NCBI GenBank assembly: GCA_009778065.1 | Contig: WRKM01000002.1 | Span: 1-64,000, forward strand | Source: Oscillospiraceae bacterium | GTDB lineage: Bacteria; Bacillota; Clostridia; Oscillospirales; Ruminococcaceae | Reading direction: 5' to 3' | DNA: 64,000 bases | Part shown: positions 16,775 through 24,796 of the stretch, one piece after another | Numbering within the stretch: the first letter of the stretch is position 1 | Layout: each line of letters begins with the position of its first letter | The notes under the pieces: generated by a model | Databases searched by the model: none | What the model was told of the DNA's origin: nothing | Seen by the model: only the letters and a program-made list of their open reading frames with translations | Made by a program: the position numbers and the translations under genes

Positions 16775-18868
16775 TCAGATAAAAAGAACGGTTGTAACTG
16801 TTTTAGTTCCGTACAATTCTTCGCTTCTCCTGTCAGGCTGACCGAAGCCCGCGCTAATAAGCCATTCACCGCATATTTTATATAAATCTCCGTTTTCGTC
16901 GCGCCGCGAAAATGCGTTCTTGTCGAGTGTGACAGAGACTGTCTTAGATTCTCCCGAATCTAATAAAACCCGCTTAAAACCAATCAGACTGCGAATTTCT
17001 TTTGTATCGGGATGCGATGCATATATTTGGACTACGTTTGCGGCGGTCATAGAGCCGGAGTTTTTTACAGTGAGTGTAACATTTGTTTCTGTGGCTTTAG
17101 TATCAAAAATTTCAAATTTACAATAACTCAGCCCGAATCCGAATGGATAAAGCGGTTCGCCTTCGTAATAACGATAAGTACGGTTTTTCATGTTATAATC
17201 GCAAAAATCAGGTAAATCGCTATCGCTTTTATAGAAAGTCACAGGCAGTTTTGCCGATGGGCTGACATTACCGAACAAAATATCGGAAATAGCCCTGCCG
17301 CCCTGCGCCCCGGGATAAAAGCCATACAAAATAGCATCAACATTCGTATCCGCCCATGTTACAGCGAGCGCGCTTCCCGCGAGAACGATGAGAATCACAG
17401 GCTTGTCTCCTGCCGCCTTGGTCACTTTTTCGAGAAGATGTTGTTGTCTTCCGGGTAGGTTCAAGTCATATTTATCGCCGGCTGTAAACTCGTTTCCGGT
17501 ATCGTTTTGTTCACCCTCTATAGACGGGTCAAGCCCAAGACAGACGACAACAGCGTCACTGCTTTTAACTGCGGCTACGGCTTCGGATTCGAGGCTGTCA
17601 GGTAATGTAAGAGCTCTCACCCTGTCTTTAGTAAGATGGCATCCCTCGCTGTAATGAATACGAATATTATGCTCACGCGCCTTTTCGGTAATCCCCTCGA
17701 CCACTGTTACGTATTCGCTTGCCGTACCTTCGTAATTCCCGACGAGAGCCAAACGGCTGTTTGCGTTCGGACCTATCACGGCGATTGAATTAATTCTATC
17801 GGGGGATAGGGGTAGTACATTATTATTCTTGAGCATAACTATACCATTTTGTGAGGTCTTTAGGTTTAATTTTCTATGTTCGGGACAATCAATAATGCTA
17901 TAAGGTAAATCGGTATACTTGGGGTTTTGCGGAAAATCTCCGAGCAGACCGAGCCTCATTCTCGTAACAAACAAATGTTCAACCGCATCATCGATTTTTT
18001 CCTCAGACAATAAACCCTCTTTTACCGCGATAAGGCAATATCCGTAAAGGTTTCCGCAGTTAAGGTGACATCCCGTATTTACAGCTAAAGCCGCCGATTC
18101 TGCCGCGTTAGAAGTAACTTTATGCGTTTCGTGAAAATCTTTAATTGCCCAGCAGTCGGAGGTAACATAGCCGTCAAACCCCCATTTATTGCGTAAAATG
18201 TCAACGAGCAGTGCCTTCGAGCCGCAGCACGGCTCGCCGTTTGTACGGTTATACGCAGGCATAAAGCCTTCAACGTCTGTCTCATAAACCAACGCTTCAA
18301 ATTGCGGAAGATATGTATTCCAGAGGTCGTAGTCGTCACATTCGGCGTTAAACTCATGCCGTAAATCCTCAGGTCCCGAATGAACCGCAAAATGTTTCGC
18401 ACATGCCGCGCTTTTCAGACAATCCTTGTCGGGTCCTTGAAGCCCGTTTACATACCTTATACCGAGACGTGAGGTCAGGTACGGGTCTTCTCCGTATGTT
18501 TCGTGACCTCTGCCCCAACGCGGGTCACGAAAGATATTAATGTTCGGAGACCAGAAGGTAAGCCCCTTATAAATATCCCTGTCGCCCTCGCGTACTGAAG
18601 CGTGGTGCTTGGCTCTGCCTTCATCAGCGACAGCATCAGCGACCTCGAAAAGCAGTTCCTCATCGAAAGTCGCCGCCATAGCGATAGCTTGCGGAAACAC
18701 AGTAGCTGTCCCGGCTCTCGCCACGCCATGCAGTGCCTCGTTCCACCAGTTGTAGGCGGGGATTCCGAGCCTCGGAACGGCGGCGGAATTGTGGAGCATT
18801 TGAGAAACCTTTTCTTCTAAGGTCATTTTCGAGATTAACTCCCGTGCGGCTTTCTTAAAATCAATCAT
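16775..18868 (-). CDS. Glycoside hydrolase family 3 (beta-glucosidase/beta-xylosidase)
   Basis: 697 aa from ATG 18868 (AAGGA upstream); 28 extra in-frame codons upstream lack an SD. The N-terminal GH3 barrel has TFWSPNINIFRDPRWGRGHETYGEDPY, KHFAVHSGPE and GYVTSDCWAIKDF, whose Asp is the expected nucleophile. The C-terminal GH3 domain (NGIVMLKNNNVLPL, VIGPNA, GEQNDTGNEF) and a fibronectin-III-like end follow. There is no signal peptide, so it probably hydrolyses imported oligosaccharides. The SDC nucleophile motif and overall pattern resemble the xylosidase/arabinosidase branch, so beta-xylosidase is as likely as beta-glucosidase. Monocistronic. Confidence 0.92.
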   Translation of the reverse strand: MIDFKKAARELISKMTLEEKVSQMLHNSAAVPRLGIPAYNWWNEALHGVARAGTATVFPQAIAMAATFDEELLFEVADAVADEGRAKHHASVREGDRDIYKGLTFWSPNINIFRDPRWGRGHETYGEDPYLTSRLGIRYVNGLQGPDKDCLKSAACAKHFAVHSGPEDLRHEFNAECDDYDLWNTYLPQFEALVYETDVEGFMPAYNRTNGEPCCGSKALLVDILRNKWGFDGYVTSDCWAIKDFHETHKVTSNAAESAALAVNTGCHLNCGNLYGYCLIAVKEGLLSEEKIDDAVEHLFVTRMRLGLLGDFPQNPKYTDLPYSIIDCPEHRKLNLKTSQNGIVMLKNNNVLPLSPDRINSIAVIGPNANSRLALVGNYEGTASEYVTVVEGITEKAREHNIRIHYSEGCHLTKDRVRALTLPDSLESEAVAAVKSSDAVVVCLGLDPSIEGEQNDTGNEFTAGDKYDLNLPGRQQHLLEKVTKAAGDKPVILIVLAGSALAVTWADTNVDAILYGFYPGAQGGRAISDILFGNVSPSAKLPVTFYKSDSDLPDFCDYNMKNRTYRYYEGEPLYPFGFGLSYCKFEIFDTKATETNVTLTVKNSGSMTAANVVQIYASHPDTKEIRSLIGFKRVLLDSGESKTVSVTLDKNAFSRRDENGDLYKICGEWLISAGFGQPDRRSEELYGTKTVTTVLFI

Positions 18869-18918
18869 GGTGTGTGTTCCTTTACTTAAATTAAAGGGGT
18901 GATTATTTCCTATAAACA

Positions 18919-18969
18919 AAAACAGCCCTATTTTATCATAAATATAACTCATTAGGGCTGTTTTGTCAA
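18919..18969 (-). promoter_or_regulatory. GH3 promoter embedded in the terminator of the upstream operon
   Basis: A perfect 12-bp inverted repeat AAAACAGCCCTA (18919-18930) / TAGGGCTGTTTT (18953-18964) is followed on the minus strand by TTTTTGTTT, a terminator for the operon ending at 19007. The GH3 promoter TTGACA (18969-18964) - 17 bp - TATATT (18946-18941) overlaps the first arm and the loop. Confidence 0.7.
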
Positions 18970-19006
18970 GGAATATTTTCTTTTTGCTTTAAATTTTTAG
19001 GGGGAG

Positions 19007-19747
19007 CTAATCTATTTTTCTTATGCTCACCACGCCGCCCGTGTTTAAATCAATTTCGGGAGAACCGCTGTACTCAATACTACCTACGCCGCCTGCGTTT
19101 ATTTTAAGTTTCTCCGTGCAATTGATTTGTATTGTACCCGCACCCGAAAGATTGATTTCGGATTCAAGCGTTTGAAGTTCAAGCGCGTTCAATTTTCCCG
19201 CACCCGACATGTTAATGTAGGCTGTGTCCGCTCTGCCCGACAGCGTAAAGTTGCCCGCTCCGCTGACTGTTACCGACAGGTTATCAGCATCAAGCTCTAC
19301 ATTTCCGTCTGCGGCGCCGCTTATTATCAGTTTAAAGCTGTCGGCAACAATCGGGTCATGCGTTTTGAGTGTACCTGCGCCTGACAGGTTGATTTGCTCC
19401 AAATCAGGTGCGTAAACGCTGAGTACGGGGATTTTTGCAGAGTTAAAGTTGATACGTTTTTCGGCACGGACTATTAATTCGCCGTTAACTACCTCAATGG
19501 TGTAATACTCGCGGATATTGGATTGAACCTCTAAAGTAATAGTGTCTGAGGGCGAAGAGTAATAGTTTATTTCACAATAACCCTCTACGCGGATTTTATT
19601 ATACTCATCGACACTTGTTTCATAAACCTCGCGTTCGCCTTTAGCTGTTACTAAATCTCTGCTTGTGAAACCCACGATGACACATCCCGTCAGGTTTAAC
19701 ATAGCTAAAATTACACACATCATTAAAACTATAAATTGTTTTTTCAT
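19007..19747 (-). CDS. DUF2807 (head GIN domain) lipoprotein
   Basis: 246 aa from ATG 19747 (AGGAGG upstream; ATGA overlap with the permease gene). A lipoprotein signal with lipobox LNLTGC ends near residue 21. The rest is a repeated beta-helix-like pattern with NLSGAG, ISGAAD, VSGAGN, NMSGAG and NLSGAG, the signature of DUF2807. Function of the family is unknown; these proteins are surface-exposed and often encoded with regulatory or ABC genes. Here it is the last gene of the GntR - ABC operon, which suggests a role in envelope homeostasis (inference). Confidence 0.85.
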   Translation of the reverse strand: MKKQFIVLMMCVILAMLNLTGCVIVGFTSRDLVTAKGEREVYETSVDEYNKIRVEGYCEINYYSSPSDTITLEVQSNIREYYTIEVVNGELIVRAEKRINFNSAKIPVLSVYAPDLEQINLSGAGTLKTHDPIVADSFKLIISGAADGNVELDADNLSVTVSGAGNFTLSGRADTAYINMSGAGKLNALELQTLESEINLSGAGTIQINCTEKLKINAGGVGSIEYSGSPEIDLNTGGVVSIRKID

Positions 19748-20508
19748 ATGTTTAGCCTCCTTTCTGTTAATTTTGCGGTTAAGATAAATAATGCAGCCGC
19801 CGCTCCTAAAATAAGCAACGTACATGCCGCGATTCCCGCCGCACCGTTAAGTGTTACGGTAAAAAATATACCCCAACGGGAAATTGTCGCCAAAGGCGCA
19901 AGTATCAGCCATGACAAAGAAACGACATAAAGACAGCCTAAACACAACAGGAAAGCCCAAAGCCACGAAAGAGGCTTTTTGAAAAAGATTGAACCCCGTG
20001 TCGCGTACCAAAAGAAATCAAGCACGGTTAAAAATATAAAACCCGAGAGTATTAATAACGCGAACAATACGACATACATAACGTCTAAGACATTAGCGTA
20101 TCTGATTGCACGCCAAAACTCGTCCCAAGCGGCTACTCCCGCTAAATTAAGCGACAGCCAGACCTCTCCGATAATGACGACTGCCGTAGTTACAACATCA
20201 AGAATGACCCTTGCGACACAGCTTGCAAGAAGGTATTTCCAGCGCGGCATAGGGGTCAAAGCATACAGATATGCTTTCTGCGAGGAGTACAAACGGTTAG
20301 TAATCGAAATATCTGAAATCATATTCACCATAAGCATAACCGCGATACCGACTCCGCCGAGTGATACTGCCGTGATATGAGCCGCCATCGGCAATAAGCC
20401 CATTGAACCGAGGACTATAAAAGTTATCATTACTAAAGAAACTGCGGCAAATACAAAACCGCGCGTATGCAGTGCTGTTAAAAATGCGTATTTAAACTGA
20501 ATCTTCAT
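19744..20508 (-). CDS. ABC transporter permease
   Basis: 254 aa, about six membrane helices and no soluble domain, typical of ABC-2-like export permeases. It overlaps the ATPase gene by 4 bp upstream and the DUF2807 gene by 4 bp downstream, so the four genes are one tightly coupled unit. The first cytoplasmic segment (RLYSSQKAYLYALTPMPRWKYLLASC) is the usual coupling-helix type of region in this family. Substrate unknown; YtrA-type operons are associated with cell-wall antibiotic response in Bacillus (family knowledge), which may apply. Confidence 0.82.
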   Translation of the reverse strand: MKIQFKYAFLTALHTRGFVFAAVSLVMITFIVLGSMGLLPMAAHITAVSLGGVGIAVMLMVNMISDISITNRLYSSQKAYLYALTPMPRWKYLLASCVARVILDVVTTAVVIIGEVWLSLNLAGVAAWDEFWRAIRYANVLDVMYVVLFALLILSGFIFLTVLDFFWYATRGSIFFKKPLSWLWAFLLCLGCLYVVSLSWLILAPLATISRWGIFFTVTLNGAAGIAACTLLILGAAAALFILTAKLTERRLNI

Positions 20509-21230
20509 TGATAAGTACCCCCTTCCTTAATGAATACTTCGAGATAGACCTGCTCTACGGTCTTTGCGTTTTCCTCGCGTATTACATCGCAGTTCCCCGA
20601 AAAAATAACTTTACCTTTTGAAAGAAAATACACGCTGTCTAATATGCGTTCGGTATCTTTGACTAAATGGGTAGATATGAGAGTTGACGCACCTTCGGGA
20701 AGCATGGCGAGTATAGCGTCTATTACCTTGGTTTTACCGACGGGGTCAATACCGTCAAGCGGCTCATCGAGTAAATACAGCTTAGTATTACGCGAGAAGG
20801 TCAGCGCGAGGACAAGCCGCTCCTTCATGCCTTTTGACAGACTGCGGATTTTGGCGTTTTTTAAACTTTTGAGCTCTAAGATTTCTATGAGTCGGTCGGC
20901 TCGTTCCTGCGAATAGTCGGGATAAAATTCCCGATAAAAGATAAATGCGTCACATACCTTCATCCAATTCGGAAACGTCATGGTATCGGGGCAGAAGGCT
21001 ATGGTTTTACGCGCTTCGGGACCCGGTGCGGCGTTTTCATAGTAACGCACTTCTCCTCCCGTAGGTTGAAGCAGACCTGCTATAGTTTTTAGGAGCGTGG
21101 TTTTACCCGAAGCGTTAGGTCCGAGCAATCCGATAATCTGCCCTGCATTTATTGTTAAATCCGCACCGTTTAAAGCGTGACAGCTTCCGAAATGTTTTTC
21201 AAGCCCTTTTATTTCAAGAATCGGCGTCAT
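20505..21230 (-). CDS. ABC transporter ATP-binding protein
   Basis: 241 aa nucleotide-binding subunit. Walker A GPNASGKTT near residue 35, signature LSKGMKERL near 130, Walker B LYLLDEPLDGID near 152, followed by the switch His in LISTH. The most similar group is the YtrB/YxlF-type exporter ATPases. Partner of the permease at 19744-20508, whose gene starts within its stop. It overlaps the end of the upstream GntR gene by 17 bp. Confidence 0.92.
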   Translation of the reverse strand: MTPILEIKGLEKHFGSCHALNGADLTINAGQIIGLLGPNASGKTTLLKTIAGLLQPTGGEVRYYENAAPGPEARKTIAFCPDTMTFPNWMKVCDAFIFYREFYPDYSQERADRLIEILELKSLKNAKIRSLSKGMKERLVLALTFSRNTKLYLLDEPLDGIDPVGKTKVIDAILAMLPEGASTLISTHLVKDTERILDSVYFLSKGKVIFSGNCDVIREENAKTVEQVYLEVFIKEGGTYQ

Positions 21231-21618
21231 TTTCGGAACCCCCTTTCATATATAGTGTAAGTTCATCAAGAATTTCTTTATCAGCGTAACCTATCGCCCG
21301 CATTTCTTCAACAAAGCGGTGTAAAGACTCGATGGCGAGATTATATCGCGTTTTTTCGCTCATGCTTAAATCCTCCGTAAAAAAATATCCTGTACCCCGC
21401 TTACTTCCTATTAGTCCGTCACGCTCCATTTCTTGATACACTCGTTGGATGGTATTAGTATTGACCTTTAAAAGCGCGGACATCTCTCTGATAGACGGGA
21501 TTCGCTCCCCCGGCTTAATTTCCCCGCTCGCAAAGGCGCGGTTAAACCTTAGGATAATCTGGCGATAAATGGGCATTCGGTCATTAAACGTCAGATTCCA
21601 GTGTTCCCATAGTGGCAT
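21214..21618 (-). CDS. GntR family transcriptional regulator, YtrA subfamily
   Basis: 134 aa: N-terminal winged helix (PIYRQIILRFNRAFASGEIKPGERIPSIREMSALLKVNTNTIQRVYQEMERDGLIGSKRGTGYF) followed by a short helical tail of about 45 residues. This short C-terminus defines the YtrA subfamily, which normally autoregulates an ABC operon. GGAGG lies 7 nt before the ATG. A 28-bp dyad over the -10 region is the obvious operator. It probably represses the operon gntR - ABC ATPase - permease - DUF2807 until an effector or stress relieves it. Confidence 0.92.
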   Translation of the reverse strand: MPLWEHWNLTFNDRMPIYRQIILRFNRAFASGEIKPGERIPSIREMSALLKVNTNTIQRVYQEMERDGLIGSKRGTGYFFTEDLSMSEKTRYNLAIESLHRFVEEMRAIGYADKEILDELTLYMKGGSENDADS

Positions 21619-21645
21619 GGTGTACCTCCATTTCCTTTTTGTTTC

Positions 21646-21687
21646 TTAGTGTACTACTATACTAACACACTAATTTCGATTTGTCAA
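21646..21687 (-). promoter_or_regulatory. Promoter and operator of the YtrA-type operon
   Basis: Minus strand TTGACA (21687-21682), 17 bp, TAGTAT (21664-21659). A dyad TTAGTGT (21646-21652) ... ACACTAA (21667-21673), perfect over 7 bp with a 14-bp centre, covers the -10. This fits repression by the first gene product. Confidence 0.72.
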
Positions 21688-21810
21688 TAGGTTTCTAAAA
21701 AAAAATTAAGAATTTTTGCAGAAAATATTCAAAATGTTTAAAATAATGGAAATTATTTAGAAAGCTTTGCTTACACACCGCCTTTCTGTAGAATATTTTC
21801 GTAAAATAAA

Positions 21811-21836
21811 AAAAGCAAAGCGTATACCTTGCTTTT
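21811..21836 (-). terminator. Terminator of the aspartyl-protease gene pair
   Basis: On the minus strand AAAAGCAAGG, short loop, CTTTGCTTTT, followed by TTTATTTTAC, just after the stop at 21855. Confidence 0.75.
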
Positions 21837-21854
21837 AAGTGATTCTATTGTTTT

Positions 21855-22334
21855 TTAAGTCTGTTCGACTGAATAAATTTGAATCGGGGTTTCTCCTGTT
21901 GAAAGCGTAGGCTTGTCTTTACGTTCAAACAATCTTAATTCACCTGAATCATAACAAATTTCTCTGTTGAAATACTTTAAAATATCGCTACCGAATAAAC
22001 TGCGAAGGGTTGTCCCCAAAGCAAAGAACACACGGCAGTGTTGTAATTCACGGTCTCCGAATTTAATTGAAACATTAGTGATGTATTGCAATGGGATTGT
22101 TTTATCGCCTGCCGCTAACGAAGCACCCCCTTCGTGGTGGGGACAGGATTTTAAAAATTCTTCTGAAAAACCGAGATTATCCAAATCGTCACAACTTATC
22201 GTTGTAAAGTCTGAGCCGGAGTCATATTTTAAATCCACGTCTTTCAAAGATTTTCTGTCTCCGGTCATAACCTGTGCTCTTATTTTAACTCGACCTAAGC
22301 TGTTTGGCGTGAACGGAATGATTATTGGAAGCAT
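21855..22334 (-). CDS. Retropepsin-like aspartyl protease family protein
   Basis: 159 aa, no signal peptide. YDSGSDFTTIS near residue 38 is a variant of the DTGA active-site motif of retropepsin-like folds, and LFGSDILKYFN near residue 112 is the second conserved element of that fold. Like retroviral proteases, such proteins carry one Asp per chain and act as dimers. Whether DSGS is catalytically competent is unknown. It overlaps the small gene upstream by 13 bp and is followed by a terminator, so the two form a two-gene unit. Confidence 0.75.
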   Translation of the reverse strand: MLPIIIPFTPNSLGRVKIRAQVMTGDRKSLKDVDLKYDSGSDFTTISCDDLDNLGFSEEFLKSCPHHEGGASLAAGDKTIPLQYITNVSIKFGDRELQHCRVFFALGTTLRSLFGSDILKYFNREICYDSGELRLFERKDKPTLSTGETPIQIYSVEQT

Positions 22335-22564
22335 ATCTCAAGTCCTCCTATCTGAGGGGTGTCATCAAATCCTTCAATAACCATATTTCGACCCATGCTA
22401 TCGCCTAAAGCCTTGGCTGTAGTATACGCTTCTTTTTTATTAGGAGTAACTAAATAGATGTCACCGTATGCTTTGTTTGTTTTTGGTTCATCCTCCATGT
22501 TTACCATAACAATCCATTGTTTCGGGTATTTCATACTGGCTTCGCCATACCATAACCTTTCCAT
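22322..22564 (-). CDS. Small hypothetical protein paired with the aspartyl protease
   Basis: 80 aa, soluble, no recognised domain. AAGGGGG lies 6 nt before the ATG at 22564. An internal Met at residue 11 (MKYPKQWIVMVN) is an alternative start but has no SD. The sequence (QWIVMVNMEDEPKTNKAYGDIYLVTPNKKEAYTTAKALG) looks like a small alpha/beta fold. The 13-bp overlap with the downstream protease gene implies coupled expression; it may be a partner or substrate (inference). Confidence 0.7.
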   Translation of the reverse strand: MERLWYGEASMKYPKQWIVMVNMEDEPKTNKAYGDIYLVTPNKKEAYTTAKALGDSMGRNMVIEGFDDTPQIGGLEICFQ

Positions 22565-22803
22565 GTCAATCCCCCTTCACATTAATAAGGTTTTTTACTC
22601 TTTACACTATAATAATAGCACAAAAAAGCATAAAAATCAAGCGTTTTTCAGAATTTTCATAAAGTCTCAAAAAAAGGCAGTACCACAACCCCACAGGCAA
22701 GCGAACGCTTTATTTCTCGCCGCTTCCCCTTCATTTATAAGCCTTTTATTACAGAGTAACGCATAAATCAACTTTGCGACCGGCTTGTGCGGTGTGTACA
22801 CGG

Positions 22804-22826
22804 GTGTACTTTTTTATGGTTCAATT
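22804..22826. repeat. Partial copy of the 31.8-32.0 kb palindromic element
   Basis: GGGTGTACTTTTTTATGG plus TTCAA closely matches one arm of the palindrome at 31943-31980 (GGTGTACTTTTTTATAGTTC). The other arm is absent. It lies in the 326-bp gap 22565-22890, which otherwise contains only the dusB promoter. Confidence 0.5.
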
Positions 22827-22855
22827 TTTCTTAAACCGCTTTTGTTATAAAATCC

Positions 22856-22884
22856 TTGACATTATACTTTAAATATTATATAAT
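22856..22884 (+). promoter_or_regulatory. Promoter of the dusB-ruvX operon
   Basis: TTGACA (22856-22861), 17 bp, TATAAT (22879-22884). The expected start is about 22891, the A of the dusB ATG, so the transcript would be leaderless. Confidence 0.78.
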
Positions 22885-22890
22885 TAGGAA

Positions 22891-23868
22891 ATGAACTACG
22901 TTTATATCGGCGATGTGAAAATCGAGAAAAATTCTGTACTCGCTCCGATGGCGGGGGTCTGTGACCGTACACAGCGGATTTTAGCGAGAGAGTTCGGCGC
23001 CGCACTCGTTTTCGGAGAAATGACAAGCGCGGCGGGACTCGTCTACGAGGATAAAAAATCCGCGAAGCTGTTAGTCTCTGATAAAGATGAAAAACCTTTC
23101 GCGGTTCAGCTTTTCGGGAATAATCCCGAATTCATGTCAAAGGCGGCGGAGATAGCGGCTGAGTATTATCCCGATATATTAGACATAAATGCAGGTTGCC
23201 CCATGCCGAAAATCACGGGGAACGGTTCGGGTTCTGCACTCTTAAAGACACCGACAAAGCTCGGCGAGATTGTGAGGGCGGTTGTAAGGGCTGTTAATAT
23301 TCCGGTCACTGTTAAAATACGTTCGGGATGGGACATGGATAGTGTAAACGCTGTCGAAACCGCTAAAATCTGCGAAGCCGCCGGAGCGAGTGCAATAACT
23401 GTTCATGCGAGGACAAGGGAGCAGTTTTATTCGGGAAACGCAGACTGGGACATTATAGCGCAGGTAAAAAAAAGCGTAAACATTCCCGTAATCGGAAACG
23501 GCGATGTTACGAGTGCGGAGAAATGCAAATTAATGTACGAGCAGACGGGTTGTGACTTAGTTATGGTAGGCAGAGCGGCTTGGGGTATACCGTGGATTTT
23601 CGGGGAAATAAAGACCTTCCTTGAAACAGGTATTGTCCCCGAACCGCCGACTTTAGAGAAACGGCTCGAAATAATGGCTCGCCATGTGGAGCTTTTAATA
23701 GCGGATAAAGGCGAAAATACAGCCATGAAACAGGCGCGTGCACATGTAGCCAAATATCTGCGCGGAATCCCCGGAGCGGCGAAATACAGAAACTTATGCT
23801 CCGGTCTTGCGACAAGACGAGACTTTGAAATACTTACAGAAAGAATAAAATCGGAAAAAATACCATGA
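22891..23868 (+). CDS. dusB: tRNA-dihydrouridine synthase DusB
   Basis: 325 aa. FMN-dependent reduction of uridines in the tRNA D-loop. LAPMAGVCDRTQRIL at the start, catalytic Cys in DINAGCPMPKITGNGSGSALL, FMN-phosphate motif GNGDVTS and VMVGRAAWGIPWIF are all present, followed by the C-terminal helical tRNA-binding domain. The consensus promoter ends 6 bp before the ATG and no upstream SD fits, so translation is probably leaderless. First gene of a compact operon; 4-bp ATGA overlap with the next gene. Confidence 0.95.
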   Translation: MNYVYIGDVKIEKNSVLAPMAGVCDRTQRILAREFGAALVFGEMTSAAGLVYEDKKSAKLLVSDKDEKPFAVQLFGNNPEFMSKAAEIAAEYYPDILDINAGCPMPKITGNGSGSALLKTPTKLGEIVRAVVRAVNIPVTVKIRSGWDMDSVNAVETAKICEAAGASAITVHARTREQFYSGNADWDIIAQVKKSVNIPVIGNGDVTSAEKCKLMYEQTGCDLVMVGRAAWGIPWIFGEIKTFLETGIVPEPPTLEKRLEIMARHVELLIADKGENTAMKQARAHVAKYLRGIPGAAKYRNLCSGLATRRDFEILTERIKSEKIP

Positions 23869-24776
23869 AATTCATACAGGTTATATTAGCTCTGATATTT
23901 GTTATCTCGATTGGGGCGGGCTGTGATAATAACGGAAACGGCGACGACATAGGCGAGACGGATATTACCGCAGAGCCTGACCCCGAACCGACGCCGTACC
24001 CTTTATTTGTTCATGATACCGAAATAACGCGAAGCCCTGAGCGGGTAGTCAGTCTTTCTCCTTCTTTGACTGAGATTATACATGAGCTTGGTTATGGGAG
24101 CAGGATAATAGGCAGAAGCAGTTATTGCGACTTTCCGCCTATTATACGGCAGATGCCCGTCACGGGAAGCGGAGCAAATCCCGACATTGATATGATTATC
24201 ACGTTGTCGCCGTATTTAGTCCTCACTACTATGCCGCTGTCCGCAAAAGATATGTTCCTCATGGAACGTCACGGTATAAAGACTCTTACGATTCCCGCTT
24301 GTATAAGTCTTTCGGATTTACGGGATTCTTACCGCGCAGTAGGTCTTGTGTTTGAGGGGTTGTTCACGGGTATGGATGCGGGGGACAGTGCCTTTTCGGA
24401 CATTTCGAGAGTCTGCGACAACAGGAGCGTAGTTAACATCGGGAAATATATCTACATTACGGGAGACTTAAAAGCCGCCACGGGAGATACTCTTGAAAGT
24501 GCGATTTTCTCCTGCTTCGGTGAAAACATAGCAAAAGACGGCGAGGATTATGAATTCGATTTTGAATTACTTATTGAAAATGAACCGGATATAATTTTAC
24601 TCAGCGATATTTACGAGGTCGGCGACTTACTTGCTTTAGAGCATTTTAGTGAACTCAACGCCATTTTGGAAAACAAGGTCATCTTAATTGACAACTCTGT
24701 TTTTGAGCGTCCGTCGTCGCGTCTTGTACCGGTTATAGAAAAAATGCTGGAAGACTATCGAAAAATAGCCGATTAA
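23865..24776 (+). CDS. Periplasmic-binding-fold lipoprotein (BtuF/FhuD-like)
   Basis: 303 aa. Lipoprotein signal with lipobox IGAGC (Cys about residue 20), an acidic linker, then a helical-backbone metal receptor fold: RSPERVVSLSPSLTEIIHELGYGSRIIGRSSYCDFP, VTGSGANPDIDMIITLSPYLVLTT, VNIGKYIYITGDLKAATGDTLES, NEPDIILLSDIYEV. This class binds cobalamin, siderophores or haem for ABC import. No permease or ATPase is nearby; it lies in a housekeeping operon between dusB (overlapping) and cdaA. It may work with a transporter elsewhere, or as an orphan. Confidence 0.85.
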   Translation: MKFIQVILALIFVISIGAGCDNNGNGDDIGETDITAEPDPEPTPYPLFVHDTEITRSPERVVSLSPSLTEIIHELGYGSRIIGRSSYCDFPPIIRQMPVTGSGANPDIDMIITLSPYLVLTTMPLSAKDMFLMERHGIKTLTIPACISLSDLRDSYRAVGLVFEGLFTGMDAGDSAFSDISRVCDNRSVVNIGKYIYITGDLKAATGDTLESAIFSCFGENIAKDGEDYEFDFELLIENEPDIILLSDIYEVGDLLALEHFSELNAILENKVILIDNSVFERPSSRLVPVIEKMLEDYRKIAD

Positions 24777-24796
24777 ACGAAAGGTGCGAGCGGACT

